Shown here: positions 19,987 to 31,197 of the stretch, piece after piece | Numbering within the stretch: the stretch's first letter is position 1 | Layout: the number at the start of each line of letters is the position of its first letter | NCBI GenBank assembly: GCA_001603505.1 | Contig: LUZC01000023.1 | Location: 1 to 64,000, forward strand | DNA length: 64,000 nucleotides | Source of the DNA: Bacteroidales bacterium Bact_11 | GTDB taxonomy: Bacteria; Bacteroidota; Bacteroidia; Bacteroidales; UBA932 | Reading direction: 5' to 3' | Notes under the pieces: generated by a model | Seen by the model: only the letters and a program-made list of their open reading frames with translations | What the model was told of the DNA's origin: nothing | Database searches by the model: none | Made by a program: the position numbers and the translations under genes

Positions 19987-20535
19987 ATGGACAGCGAGTA
20001 TCGTGATATCGTGATTCCGGTCAGGGGTTTACCCCTTGGAGAAAGCACATTTCGGTTTGAAATCGGGAAACCGTTCTTTCAAGCATTTGAGAACAACCAG
20101 ATCAAGGATGCCGACTGCAGCGTGAAGGTCAGCGTGATCCGGCACCAAACGTTACTCGATGTGGTCTGCGAGGTGTTCGGCTTCGTGGTGGTCGAGTGCG
20201 ACCGGTGTCTCGACGACCTCACGTTGAAAGTGGACATCGCGCCCCGGCTTACCGTAGGCTTTGGCAGTGTCGATGTCGACGAAGAGGCTCAGGGAGAAGA
20301 AGATATACTGGTGATTGACCGCTCCGAAAGCGAGTTGGATCTCGACCAGTTCGTCTATGATTATGTCTGCCTGGGGCTTCCGATGGTGAAGGTGCATCCC
20401 GAAGGGAAATGCAACCCTGAGATGCTCCGCTTCCTCACCGATCGCGAAGGCGATGAAAACGCCGCTGCGGAAGAAAACGCCCGGCCGTTCGAAGGCTTGA
20501 AAGATTTATTGAAAAAGCAAAAACAATTAAAATAA
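19987..20535 (+). CDS. DUF177 / YceD-family protein
   Basis: Start trimmed to ATG 19987; VECDRCLDDL Cys motif and position immediately upstream of rpmF. Confidence 0.8.
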   Translation: MDSEYRDIVIPVRGLPLGESTFRFEIGKPFFQAFENNQIKDADCSVKVSVIRHQTLLDVVCEVFGFVVVECDRCLDDLTLKVDIAPRLTVGFGSVDVDEEAQGEEDILVIDRSESELDLDQFVYDYVCLGLPMVKVHPEGKCNPEMLRFLTDREGDENAAAEENARPFEGLKDLLKKQKQLK

Positions 20536-20541
20536 GTACAA

Positions 20542-20724
20542 ATGGCACATCCGAAACACAAAATCTCGAAGCAGCGCCGAGATAAAAGAAGAACCCACGA
20601 CAAGGCCCTCGTGCCTCAGCTCTCCACGTGCTCGAATTGCGGTGCTACCGTCATGTATCACCACGTCTGCCCGGAGTGCGGTTACTATCGTGGCCGTCAG
20701 ATCATCAACAAGACCGTTGCGTAA
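20542..20724 (+). CDS. rpmF: 50S ribosomal protein L32
   Basis: MAHPKHKISKQRRDKRRTHDKA...CSNCGATVMYHHVCPECGYYRGRQII. Confidence 0.97.
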   Translation: MAHPKHKISKQRRDKRRTHDKALVPQLSTCSNCGATVMYHHVCPECGYYRGRQIINKTVA

Positions 20725-20776
20725 CCGCTGTTGATGAAGAAGCAGAGTGCCGGGCGAGTTCCCGGCATTTTTGTAG

Positions 20777-20848
20777 GGCCCTGTAGTTCAACGGATAGAA
20801 TGGAGGTTTCCTAAACCTTAGATGGCGGTTCGATTCCGCCCGGGGCTA
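20777..20848 (+). tRNA. tRNA-Arg (anticodon CCT)
   Basis: GGCCCTG..GAGGT-TTCCTAA-ACCTT..GGCGG-TTCGATT-CCGCC-CGGGGCT-A; full cloverleaf, no encoded CCA. Confidence 0.93.
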
Positions 20849-20849
20849 C

Positions 20850-20878
20850 AAAAAAAGCAGGCTTAGCCTGCTTTTTTT
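20850..20878. terminator. Bidirectional intrinsic terminator between tRNA-Arg and xerD
   Basis: A7-GCAGGC-TTA-GCCTGC-T7 perfect hairpin flanked by A and T tracts. Confidence 0.85.
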
Positions 20879-20894
20879 GTAGCCAGTCGGCGCC

Positions 20895-21800
20895 TTATCG
20901 GGCAGGATGGTACTTCAAGATGGTCTCCTGCCATTTTCTCGTGTCGATGTGGGTGTAGATCTCGGTGGTGAGGATGCTTTCGTGGCCGAGCATCTGCTGT
21001 ACGACGCGCAGGTCGGCGCCGTTTTCGACCAGGTGCGTGGCGAAGCTGTGGCGGAAGGTGTGTGGGGATATCTCCTTGGTGATGCCGGCGATGCGTGCCT
21101 GCTCCTTGACGATGTTGAAGACCGCTACGCGGGAGAGTTTACCGCCACGGTGATTGAGAAACAGAATGTCTTCGGCGGCTTTCTGTACGGGGCCGGCATC
21201 GCGCCCCTGGCGGTAGAGCCGGATGGCCTCCAGGGCGGGCTGTCCGATGGGAACGAGCCGCTGCTTGCTGCCCTTGCCGAAGACACGGATGAACTGTTCG
21301 TCCGGAAATATGTCCGATATTCTCAGGTTGACGAGTTCGCTCACGCGAAGGCCGCAGGAATACAGGATCTCCAGCATACAGCGGTTGCGGTGACCCTCGC
21401 TCTGCGAGAGGTCCACGGAATCGAGGATGCGGAGCACTTCTTCAACAGAGAGGACGGTGGGAAGATACGGGTTGATTTTGGGCGTGGTAAGCTTGTCGCA
21501 GGGATTCTGGGTCAGCTGCCCCTCGGCATCGAGGAACCGGTACAGCGCCTTGACGGAACTCACGGCCCGGGCCTGGGAACGTTTCGTGACGCCGGCATCC
21601 ATCAACTTCTGCAGATACAGCGAGATGTCGTCGATGGTGGCGTCGGCCGGCGCGATGCCGTCGTTGCGGAGCAGGTCGAAGAATTTCTTCACGTCGGCTT
21701 CATAGCCTGCGACGGTGTTGGGTGACAGCGCCCGCTCGAGCTTCAGGTGGTCTTTGAAGTCGAGGAGCGTGGTCTCGTAGATGTCAGCGTGATTGCGCAT
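20895..21800 (-). CDS. xerD: Site-specific tyrosine recombinase XerD
   Basis: Start trimmed to MRNHADIYETTLLDFKDHL; catalytic R (CGLRVSEL), HTFRHSFATHL, LGHESILTTEIYTH. Confidence 0.9.
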   Translation of the reverse strand: MRNHADIYETTLLDFKDHLKLERALSPNTVAGYEADVKKFFDLLRNDGIAPADATIDDISLYLQKLMDAGVTKRSQARAVSSVKALYRFLDAEGQLTQNPCDKLTTPKINPYLPTVLSVEEVLRILDSVDLSQSEGHRNRCMLEILYSCGLRVSELVNLRISDIFPDEQFIRVFGKGSKQRLVPIGQPALEAIRLYRQGRDAGPVQKAAEDILFLNHRGGKLSRVAVFNIVKEQARIAGITKEISPHTFRHSFATHLVENGADLRVVQQMLGHESILTTEIYTHIDTRKWQETILKYHPAR

Positions 21801-22440
21801 GTCGGCAGTGTGGTTGCAGGCCGCATTCGTCGCATTTCGGGTTGCGGGCGGTGCAGGTGTAGCGGCCGTGGAGGATGAGCCAGTGATGGGCCTTAGGCCG
21901 CACGGCTTCGGGAATGCCGGCCTCCAGGTCGAGTTCCACGGCGTAGGGCGTCTTGCCATCGGAGAGGCCGAGGCGGTGCGCTACGCGGAACACATGGGTA
22001 TCGACGGCGATGACCGGTTCGTCGTAGAGCACGGAAGTGACGACGTTGGCTGTCTTCCGCCCGACGCCGGGCAAGGTCATTAAGGCATCGATGTCGCGGG
22101 GCACTTCCCCGTTGAAATCCGTCATTACCTTGGCTGCCATGGCGACCAGGTGTGCCGCCTTGCTGTTGGGGTAGGAAATCGACCGGATAAGCGGATACAC
22201 CTCGTCGGGCGTGGCCTCGGCCAGGGTGGGGATGTCGGGGAAGCGTTCAAAAAAGGCAGGCGTGGTAAGGTTCACGCGCTTGTCGGTACACTGGGCCGAA
22301 AGGATCACGGCGACGATGAGCTGGTAGGGCGAAGCGAAATGCAACTCACTCGCGGCCAGCGGGCGGTTGGCTTCAAACCAGGCCAGGACCGGTCCGAACG
22401 GCGGCTCAGGCTTGCGACGCGATTTCACGGCAGATTCCAT
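21784..22440 (-). CDS. nth: Endonuclease III (DNA glycosylase/AP lyase)
   Basis: ILSAQCTDKRVN, LPGVGRKTANVV, VDTHVFRVAHRLG, C-terminal 4Fe-4S Cys cluster (C-x6-C-x2-C-x5-C). Confidence 0.95.
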   Translation of the reverse strand: MESAVKSRRKPEPPFGPVLAWFEANRPLAASELHFASPYQLIVAVILSAQCTDKRVNLTTPAFFERFPDIPTLAEATPDEVYPLIRSISYPNSKAAHLVAMAAKVMTDFNGEVPRDIDALMTLPGVGRKTANVVTSVLYDEPVIAVDTHVFRVAHRLGLSDGKTPYAVELDLEAGIPEAVRPKAHHWLILHGRYTCTARNPKCDECGLQPHCRHAQSR

Positions 22441-23095
22441 TTTCCAGGATAATGACGCGGGCGGGGAAGGTGCGGATGAGCGACTGGTTGTGCGTAACCA
22501 TCAGGATGGCGGTTCCCCTGCGGTTGATGTCGAAAAGAAGCCGCATGATGCCGCGGGCGGTCTCTTCATCGAGGTTTCCCGTGGGTTCGTCGGCCAGGAT
22601 GAGGGCGGGCTCGTTGAGCAGGGCCCGGGCGATGGCCGCGCGCTGCTGTTCGCCGCCGGAGAGCTGATGGGGGAGCCTGTGGGCCTTGTTGACCAGCCCC
22701 ACGGCTTCCAGCACGTCTTCGATCCGGCGCGTCATGGCACCCTTGTCGCGCCAGTCGGTGGCTTCCAGGGCAAAACGGAGATTGTCTTCGACAGAACGGT
22801 CCATCAGCAGCTGGAAATCCTGGAAAACGATGCCGAGGCTTCGTCGAAGGTACGGAATTTGTTTACTCTTAAGGTTGGCAAGATCGAACGACCCGACGCG
22901 CGCCTCTCCGGACAAGAGCGGATTTTCTCCGGTGAGGGTGCGGATGATGGAGGTCTTGCCGCTGCCGACCTTGCCCACGAGATAGACGAATTCACCCGGG
23001 CGGATGGTCAGGTCAAGCCCTTCTACGACCACCACCTCTCCGTTGGAGATGTCGGCGGCGTGAAAGACGACGATAGGTGTTGAATCCGTGTTCAT
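22406..23095 (-). CDS. ftsE: FtsE-like ABC transporter ATP-binding protein
   Basis: Walker A GKVGSGKTS, signature LSGGEQQRAAIARALL, Walker B LILADEPTGNLD; FtsE-type length and spacing. ATG at 23095. Confidence 0.75.
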   Translation of the reverse strand: MNTDSTPIVVFHAADISNGEVVVVEGLDLTIRPGEFVYLVGKVGSGKTSIIRTLTGENPLLSGEARVGSFDLANLKSKQIPYLRRSLGIVFQDFQLLMDRSVEDNLRFALEATDWRDKGAMTRRIEDVLEAVGLVNKAHRLPHQLSGGEQQRAAIARALLNEPALILADEPTGNLDEETARGIMRLLFDINRRGTAILMVTHNQSLIRTFPARVIILENGICREIASQA

Positions 23096-23149
23096 ATGGA
23101 CTGGTTTGATGCACAAATTTACGATTAATTTGCGTATTTTTGCAGAGTA

Positions 23150-26131
23150 ATGAAAAGGTTTTCCCCGATACGAATATTGTTGCCGGCACTATGGCTGCTT
23201 CTGGCAGCGCTGCCAGCATGGGGCCAGGTGAAGGACCGTCAGCATACCGACCGCCTGGAGTCGGCCCGCAAGCTTTACTACAGTGGTTCCTACTATGCGG
23301 CTGAAAAAGCTTTCACCGAGCTGGGCAAGGAGTCGTCGCAGGCCCTCGACCGGACGGAAATCGAGGCTTATAAGGTGCTGTGTGCCATTGCGCTCGACAA
23401 GGTCAATGCAGAGGGATTGGTCAACACTTTCTGCAACAAGTACCCCAATTCGCCGCAGCAGTCGCTGGTCAAGGAAGCGCTCGCCTCCCGCTTCTTCGAC
23501 ATTGGCAACTATGCCGATGCCCTTGCTATCTACAACACCATCAATCCCGACCATCTGTACCGTACCCAGCAAACGGGATTCGCTTTCAAGAAGGCTTACA
23601 GCAATCTCCGGACGGGCGGCTACGAGCGGGCGGAAGCAGGCTTCGCCGATGTGCTGGCCGCACCGCGCTCCCAATACACGTTGCCCGCCACCTACTATAA
23701 AGGCTATGTGCATTACATCCGCCAGCAGTTCGCCCAGGCGGTTTCGCTTTTCGAGCAGGTGGGCGACGGCAATCAGTTCTCCGACATGGCCCGTTATTTC
23801 GCCGTGGAGAGCAAGCTGATGCTTAAAGACTATGACTATGTAATCCGTCGTGGCGTGCCGCTTTATCATGACCTTGACGGCGAGATGAAGACCAGCCTGG
23901 CCCGGATCCTTTCGGAAGCCTACTATGAGAAAGGTGACCAGGAATCGGCCCGGTTTTACCTCGATATCTATGCGCAGAGCGGCGTGCAGCTGAGCCGGAA
24001 AGACTACTACTTTTCGGGTATCGTGTCGTACAGCCTCAAGTCTTGGCAGGCCGCCATCGACGCATTCTCCCATGTGCTGGGCACCGATGACGAGCTCGGC
24101 CAGAACGCCTGGTATTACACGGCCAACAGCCTGCTCCAGGTCAAGAATAAAGTAGCGGCCCTCGATGCCTTCCAGAAGGCGGCCGCCTGCGATTTCGATC
24201 CAGTGATCCGTGAGGATGCGTTCTTTAACTTCGCCAAGCTGTCGTTCGACGTGAACTCCGACATTTCGCAGTTCCGCAACTACATGGATGCTTATCCCGA
24301 CAGTGGGAAAGAAGATATCATCAACAACTACATGGCGACCTCGTTCCTCCTGGGCAAGGATTACCGTTCCGCCGTGGAAGCCCTGCGCGCCATCAGGAAC
24401 CATACGCCTGAGTCGGCCGACAACCTCCAGAAGGCCGCGTTTTTCCGGGGGCTCCAGCTGATTGAAGGCAAGGGCTACCGTGCGGCGGAACCGCTCATGG
24501 AGACCGCCGTGGAAACCGGCAGCAACGAGCCGCTCCGTAATCTCGCCCGCTTCTGGCAGGCCGAATGCTGCTACCGCGACGACCGCTTCTCCGAAGCCAT
24601 CGCCATCCTGGGGAACCTGCTGCTCGATCCTGATTTCCGCAGCACCTCAGACTATCCGCAGGCCCTCTACAACCAGGCATACAACTTTTTCAAGAGCGGC
24701 AACTACGTGTATGCGGAGAACAATTTCCGCAATTTCCTCAACGTATCGGGCGAGTTCCAGGAATATGAACGCGATGCGCAGACCCGCTTGGGTGACGCCT
24801 GCTTCATGCAGGGTAAATACGCCGATGCGGCCCGCTTCTACGAGCAGGTGTATGAATCGGATCCCGGTGCGGCCGACATCTATCCGGCTCTCCAGGCTGC
24901 GGTGGCCTACGGACTGATGGGAGAGGAAGGCAAGAAAATCGACCTGTTGAAGGAAGTCACGCGCTACAACAGAGCCGCGCCCCTCTATCCGCAGGCACTC
25001 TACGAACTGGGTCGCACCTACGTTCAGACCGGCAAGAACGACAATGCCACGGAATGCTTCTTCACCCTGCTTGGGATGAAAGGCAACGACTATTACGGAA
25101 AGGCGTTGCTGGAGCTTGCGCTCATCAACACCAACGCCCAGAAATACGACAAGGCGATCGAGTATTACAAGACCATCGTGAAGACCGCGCCGCAGTCGCC
25201 GGAAGCTGACGACGCCCTCGCTGGCCTGGAAAGTATCTATCAGTTGCGCAATCAGCCCGAGCGGTTCTTGACCTATCTTGATGAAATCGGCCGTTCCGAT
25301 ATCAAAACCGATACGGAAAAAGAGCAGATGATCTTCCGTTCGGCAGAGCAGGTTTATCTGTCGGGACGCTACACGGCGGCCATCAGTGACCTGCAACGCT
25401 ATCTGGCCAAGTATCCATCCGGCAGCCACGTGCCGCTGGCGGCGTATTACCTGGCCGAAAGTCTCCGGGCCACAGGCCGGCTCGAATCGGCGGCCGACAA
25501 CTATCTGAAGGCGATGAACGCCGGCCATTCGCCTGTCTTGCAGGACGCGACGGCGGCCTATGCCGACATCAACTACGATCTGCAGCACTACGACAAGGCG
25601 GTTGAGGCCTACGGAAAGTTGGCGGAACTGGCGCAAGACGATGCCATGCGGCACCGGGCCCAGGTTGGCCTGATGCGCGCGAGTTACGGTGCGAAGGATT
25701 ACACCCGTGCCATCCAGTATTCCCACTCGGTGGGTGGACGCGAAGCCCGCTTCATCCAGGCGAAATCCTATCGCACGCTCGGACAGCGCGACCATGCTAC
25801 GGCGGCATTCGACGAGCTGGCTGCCAATACATCCGACAGTTACGGAGCGGAGAGTGCCTATATCCTGATCCTCGACGCCTATGACCGGGGCAGTTTCTCG
25901 GAAGTGGAGCAGCGGGTGTATGCCTTCGCGGATTCCGGTTCCGACCAGAGCTACTGGCTGGCCAAGAGCTTCATCATCCTGGGTGATTCCTTTGCCGACC
26001 GGGGCGACAAGGCGCAGGCCGAAGCCACCTTTGTCAGCATTCTCGAGGGATATCAGCCCACCCGTGAAGATGACGACGTCCTCGGGCAGGTACACAGCCG
26101 CCTGGCCCTCCTTAAAACCATGAACAGATGA
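23150..26131 (+). CDS. Large periplasmic tetratricopeptide repeat protein (993 aa)
   Basis: Signal peptide (ILLPALWLLLAALPAWGQ) and many TPR-like repeats throughout. Confidence 0.85.
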   Translation: MKRFSPIRILLPALWLLLAALPAWGQVKDRQHTDRLESARKLYYSGSYYAAEKAFTELGKESSQALDRTEIEAYKVLCAIALDKVNAEGLVNTFCNKYPNSPQQSLVKEALASRFFDIGNYADALAIYNTINPDHLYRTQQTGFAFKKAYSNLRTGGYERAEAGFADVLAAPRSQYTLPATYYKGYVHYIRQQFAQAVSLFEQVGDGNQFSDMARYFAVESKLMLKDYDYVIRRGVPLYHDLDGEMKTSLARILSEAYYEKGDQESARFYLDIYAQSGVQLSRKDYYFSGIVSYSLKSWQAAIDAFSHVLGTDDELGQNAWYYTANSLLQVKNKVAALDAFQKAAACDFDPVIREDAFFNFAKLSFDVNSDISQFRNYMDAYPDSGKEDIINNYMATSFLLGKDYRSAVEALRAIRNHTPESADNLQKAAFFRGLQLIEGKGYRAAEPLMETAVETGSNEPLRNLARFWQAECCYRDDRFSEAIAILGNLLLDPDFRSTSDYPQALYNQAYNFFKSGNYVYAENNFRNFLNVSGEFQEYERDAQTRLGDACFMQGKYADAARFYEQVYESDPGAADIYPALQAAVAYGLMGEEGKKIDLLKEVTRYNRAAPLYPQALYELGRTYVQTGKNDNATECFFTLLGMKGNDYYGKALLELALINTNAQKYDKAIEYYKTIVKTAPQSPEADDALAGLESIYQLRNQPERFLTYLDEIGRSDIKTDTEKEQMIFRSAEQVYLSGRYTAAISDLQRYLAKYPSGSHVPLAAYYLAESLRATGRLESAADNYLKAMNAGHSPVLQDATAAYADINYDLQHYDKAVEAYGKLAELAQDDAMRHRAQVGLMRASYGAKDYTRAIQYSHSVGGREARFIQAKSYRTLGQRDHATAAFDELAANTSDSYGAESAYILILDAYDRGSFSEVEQRVYAFADSGSDQSYWLAKSFIILGDSFADRGDKAQAEATFVSILEGYQPTREDDDVLGQVHSRLALLKTMNR

Positions 26132-27876
26132 AACGGTTCGTAACGATACTGATGTTGCTCGCCGGAGCGGTCTCGCTCCGTGCACAGGTGGCCTCCGTGG
26201 AGGTGAGCCGCGCCTACGACGTGGGACTCGATGGCATCCTCAAGCCTGCCATCCCGATTTCGGTCGACGATTCCCTGCATCGCTTTGATGTCCGGTTCGA
26301 CTATTCCATCTTCAACCGGCCTTATGCCGACCTGTATGATTTTACCCCCTATGAGACCATCCAGCTATCGACGGTGGGGGCCAATCGGACGCCCTTCCTG
26401 TTTGCCCGTCTCGGTTCACAGTATGCCTTTGGTGAGCGTGGCGTGATGCCTGCGGGGGAACTGTATCTCCAGACCAAGCCCCGCAACGGGTTCTGCTCAG
26501 GCTTGTATGGCCGGCACAATTCCTTCTTCGGCGACCTGGGACGCGGGTTTGGCGGGAATGCCATGCTGAACACCTCCCGTATGGAGAACACGGTGGGTGG
26601 CGACATGACCTACGACTGGGCGACCGGTGAATTGATGTTTGACGTGAAATACGATTTCGACCGTTACCGGTATACGCCGACATGGAATGGGACGGCGGTG
26701 GAAAATGGCAAGACGGACATCTTCCCGACAGCCGCGCATCGGAACAACAGCCTGACCGCATCCTTCAACCTGAATTCCGCGCAGAAAGAGCAGAACACGG
26801 TGTATTACGACGTGACGTTCTCGTACCGCAATACGCAGAAAGACCTCGCCATGTCGTATCCTGCCGCGGCTCCGGATACGACGCGGATTTCGGAGGGCTT
26901 CCTCTGTGTGAACGGGTATGTGGGCGCATCCTTCGACATCCACCGCATCTATGTTGATATGAACATCGAATACGCTTCCTATGGGGGCGTGCACGATTTC
27001 CAGATTGGTGTCGTGGAGTTTTCTCCCATCTACAAACTCCAGCGCAAGCGGCTGGATGCCAAGTTTGGCGTGAAGTTCGGTACCCGTTACGGAATTGCCG
27101 GGACCATTGAGGAACCCGGCCTGGACCTGTCGGCGCGCAGCAGTATCTTCCCCGATGTGGATATACGATACAACCTGATCGACAGGACGCTCTGGGCACA
27201 CGCCATCGTAACTGGCGGTAACGACCTGAATCCGTTCTCGCGCATGGTGGACGATTGTCCCATCGTGCTTCCGACGGCCGCGATGATGTTCGGCGTCCGT
27301 CCGGTCGACGCCACATTGTCGTTGGAAGGCGTGATCGGCGGGCGGCTCGGCCTGAATCTGGAAGGCAACTACAAGGTTACGCGCAACAAGATGCTCTTCG
27401 TCCCCGTGTACGACGGCTCCGTGCTGTCCCAATTGACACCGTCCTACCGCGACGTGAACCAGTATTCGGTGCAGGGCGAGGTCTTCTGGAAATCGCAGGA
27501 CCTGACGGTCGGCGGACGCCTCCGCTATGCGCATTATTTTGATGCGGAAGACAAGTCCACGGTGACCGAGATGCCGGCCTGGACGGGCTACGGATTCGTG
27601 CGCTACAATTTCCGCGAGCGGATTATCGCCCAGGTGGAATGCAACTACCGCGGGGCAACCAGCGGAGAGATGGCCGTATTGAATGGAACCTGTCTGCGGA
27701 TGTACTACGAGGTCCCGTCGATCGTGGATGTGGATGTAAATGTCAACTATTTGATTAACAAGAATTTTTCTGTCTTTGCAAAGGTGGGGAACCTGTTGAA
27801 TCACCGCAACCAGTACATGCCGCTCTATCTGGAGCCGGGCATCAATCTGGGCGCAGGGGTCTGCTTGAATTTCTAG
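26128..27876 (+). CDS. Outer-membrane beta-barrel resembling a TonB-dependent receptor barrel but lacking an obvious plug domain
   Basis: Signal peptide (MKRFVTILMLLAGAVSLRAQ), alternating beta-strand pattern, C-terminal NFSVFAKVGNLLNHRNQ...GVCLNF; ATGA overlap with the TPR gene. Confidence 0.75.
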   Translation: MKRFVTILMLLAGAVSLRAQVASVEVSRAYDVGLDGILKPAIPISVDDSLHRFDVRFDYSIFNRPYADLYDFTPYETIQLSTVGANRTPFLFARLGSQYAFGERGVMPAGELYLQTKPRNGFCSGLYGRHNSFFGDLGRGFGGNAMLNTSRMENTVGGDMTYDWATGELMFDVKYDFDRYRYTPTWNGTAVENGKTDIFPTAAHRNNSLTASFNLNSAQKEQNTVYYDVTFSYRNTQKDLAMSYPAAAPDTTRISEGFLCVNGYVGASFDIHRIYVDMNIEYASYGGVHDFQIGVVEFSPIYKLQRKRLDAKFGVKFGTRYGIAGTIEEPGLDLSARSSIFPDVDIRYNLIDRTLWAHAIVTGGNDLNPFSRMVDDCPIVLPTAAMMFGVRPVDATLSLEGVIGGRLGLNLEGNYKVTRNKMLFVPVYDGSVLSQLTPSYRDVNQYSVQGEVFWKSQDLTVGGRLRYAHYFDAEDKSTVTEMPAWTGYGFVRYNFRERIIAQVECNYRGATSGEMAVLNGTCLRMYYEVPSIVDVDVNVNYLINKNFSVFAKVGNLLNHRNQYMPLYLEPGINLGAGVCLNF

Positions 27877-29907
<2,031 letters not shown>

Positions 29908-29936
29908 TTTTTAAAATAATATCGTTACTATTTACT

Positions 29937-31196
29937 ATGGATATTTTTGACAGGATAGCGAAAGATTCCGGCGGTCCGCTTGGTCAGTATCGTGATAAGG
30001 CTTTCGGTTATTTTATGTTCCCGAAACTCGAAGGCGAGTTGGGACCCCATATGAAATTCCAGGGTGAGGACGTGCTTTGCTGGAGCCTGAACAACTATCT
30101 CGGCTTGGCCAACCATCCGGAAATCCGCAAGGCAGATGCCGAGGGCGCCGCCCGCTGGGGCCTGGCTTACCCGATGGGCTCCCGCATGCTGACCGGACAT
30201 ACTTCCCTTCACGAGCACCTGGAACGCGAACTGGCCGATTTTGAGAAGAAGGAAGACGCTTTCCTGTTCAATTTTGGCTATCAGGGCATCGTCTCGACGA
30301 TCGACGCGCTGGTGAGCCGCCGCGACGTGATCGTGTATGACAACGAGTGCCACGCCTGCCTGCTCGACGGTATCCGTCTCCACATCGGCAGCAAATATAA
30401 ATATCGTCACAACAACATCGCCAATTGCGAGATGATCCTGGCGCGCGCCTGCAAGGAAGCCGAAGAGAACGGAGGCGGCGTGCTGCTGATTACCGAGGGC
30501 GTGTACGGCATGACCGGTGCATTGGGTATTCTCGACCAGATAGCCGCCCTCAAGAAGAAATACAAGTTCCGTATCCTGATCGACGATGCCCACGGTTTCG
30601 GCGTGATGGGCCCCAACGGGCGCGGTACGTCCGAGCATTTCGGGGTGATGGACGAGATAGACATTTACATTGGCGCCTATGCCAAGAGCATGGCCATCAT
30701 CGGCGGCTTCGTGGCGGGTCCTCATGTCATTATCGACTATCTGCGTTATAATCTCCGTTCCCAGATTTACGCGAAAGCACTCCCGATGCCGATCGTGGAA
30801 GGCTGCCTCAAGCGTCTGGAAATCATCCGTGGCGAAGAGGGCGACAAGCTCCGCAAGCAACTCTGGGTCATTACCCGCGCGCTGCAGGATGGCCTGCGCA
30901 AGCGTGGCTTCGACATCGGCGTGGCAGAGGCATGCGTGACGCCGGTGTTCATGAAGGGCAATCTGGCACAGGCGACCAACATCCTGATCGACCTGCGCAA
31001 GAACTATCACATCTTCTGCTCGGTGGTGACGTATCCCGTCGTTCCGGAGGGAATCCTGATGTACCGCATTATTCCGACTGCGGCGCACTCGCTTGAGGAT
31101 GTGGAATATACGCTCAATGCGTTTGCCGAGATCAAGGAGAAGCTCGCGAAAGGCCAGTACGACGCTTTCGAGATGCAGAATATGAGCATCCGCTAG
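29937..31196 (+). CDS. PLP-dependent aminotransferase, alpha-oxoamine synthase-like family (KBL/BioF/SPT group)
   Basis: LNNYLGLANHPEIRKADA, SRMLTGHTSLHEHLERELADF, IDDAHGFGVMG, AYAKSMAIIGGFVAG PLP-Lys region. Confidence 0.8.
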   Translation: MDIFDRIAKDSGGPLGQYRDKAFGYFMFPKLEGELGPHMKFQGEDVLCWSLNNYLGLANHPEIRKADAEGAARWGLAYPMGSRMLTGHTSLHEHLERELADFEKKEDAFLFNFGYQGIVSTIDALVSRRDVIVYDNECHACLLDGIRLHIGSKYKYRHNNIANCEMILARACKEAEENGGGVLLITEGVYGMTGALGILDQIAALKKKYKFRILIDDAHGFGVMGPNGRGTSEHFGVMDEIDIYIGAYAKSMAIIGGFVAGPHVIIDYLRYNLRSQIYAKALPMPIVEGCLKRLEIIRGEEGDKLRKQLWVITRALQDGLRKRGFDIGVAEACVTPVFMKGNLAQATNILIDLRKNYHIFCSVVTYPVVPEGILMYRIIPTAAHSLEDVEYTLNAFAEIKEKLAKGQYDAFEMQNMSIR

Positions 31197-31197
31197 G

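Noticed and set aside
20777-21800. Tyrosine recombinase next to a tRNA gene, suggesting an integrated island
   Set aside because: The recombinase is a canonical XerD in a housekeeping operon, separated from tRNA-Arg by a terminator; no duplicated tRNA 3' end or phage/ICE genes.
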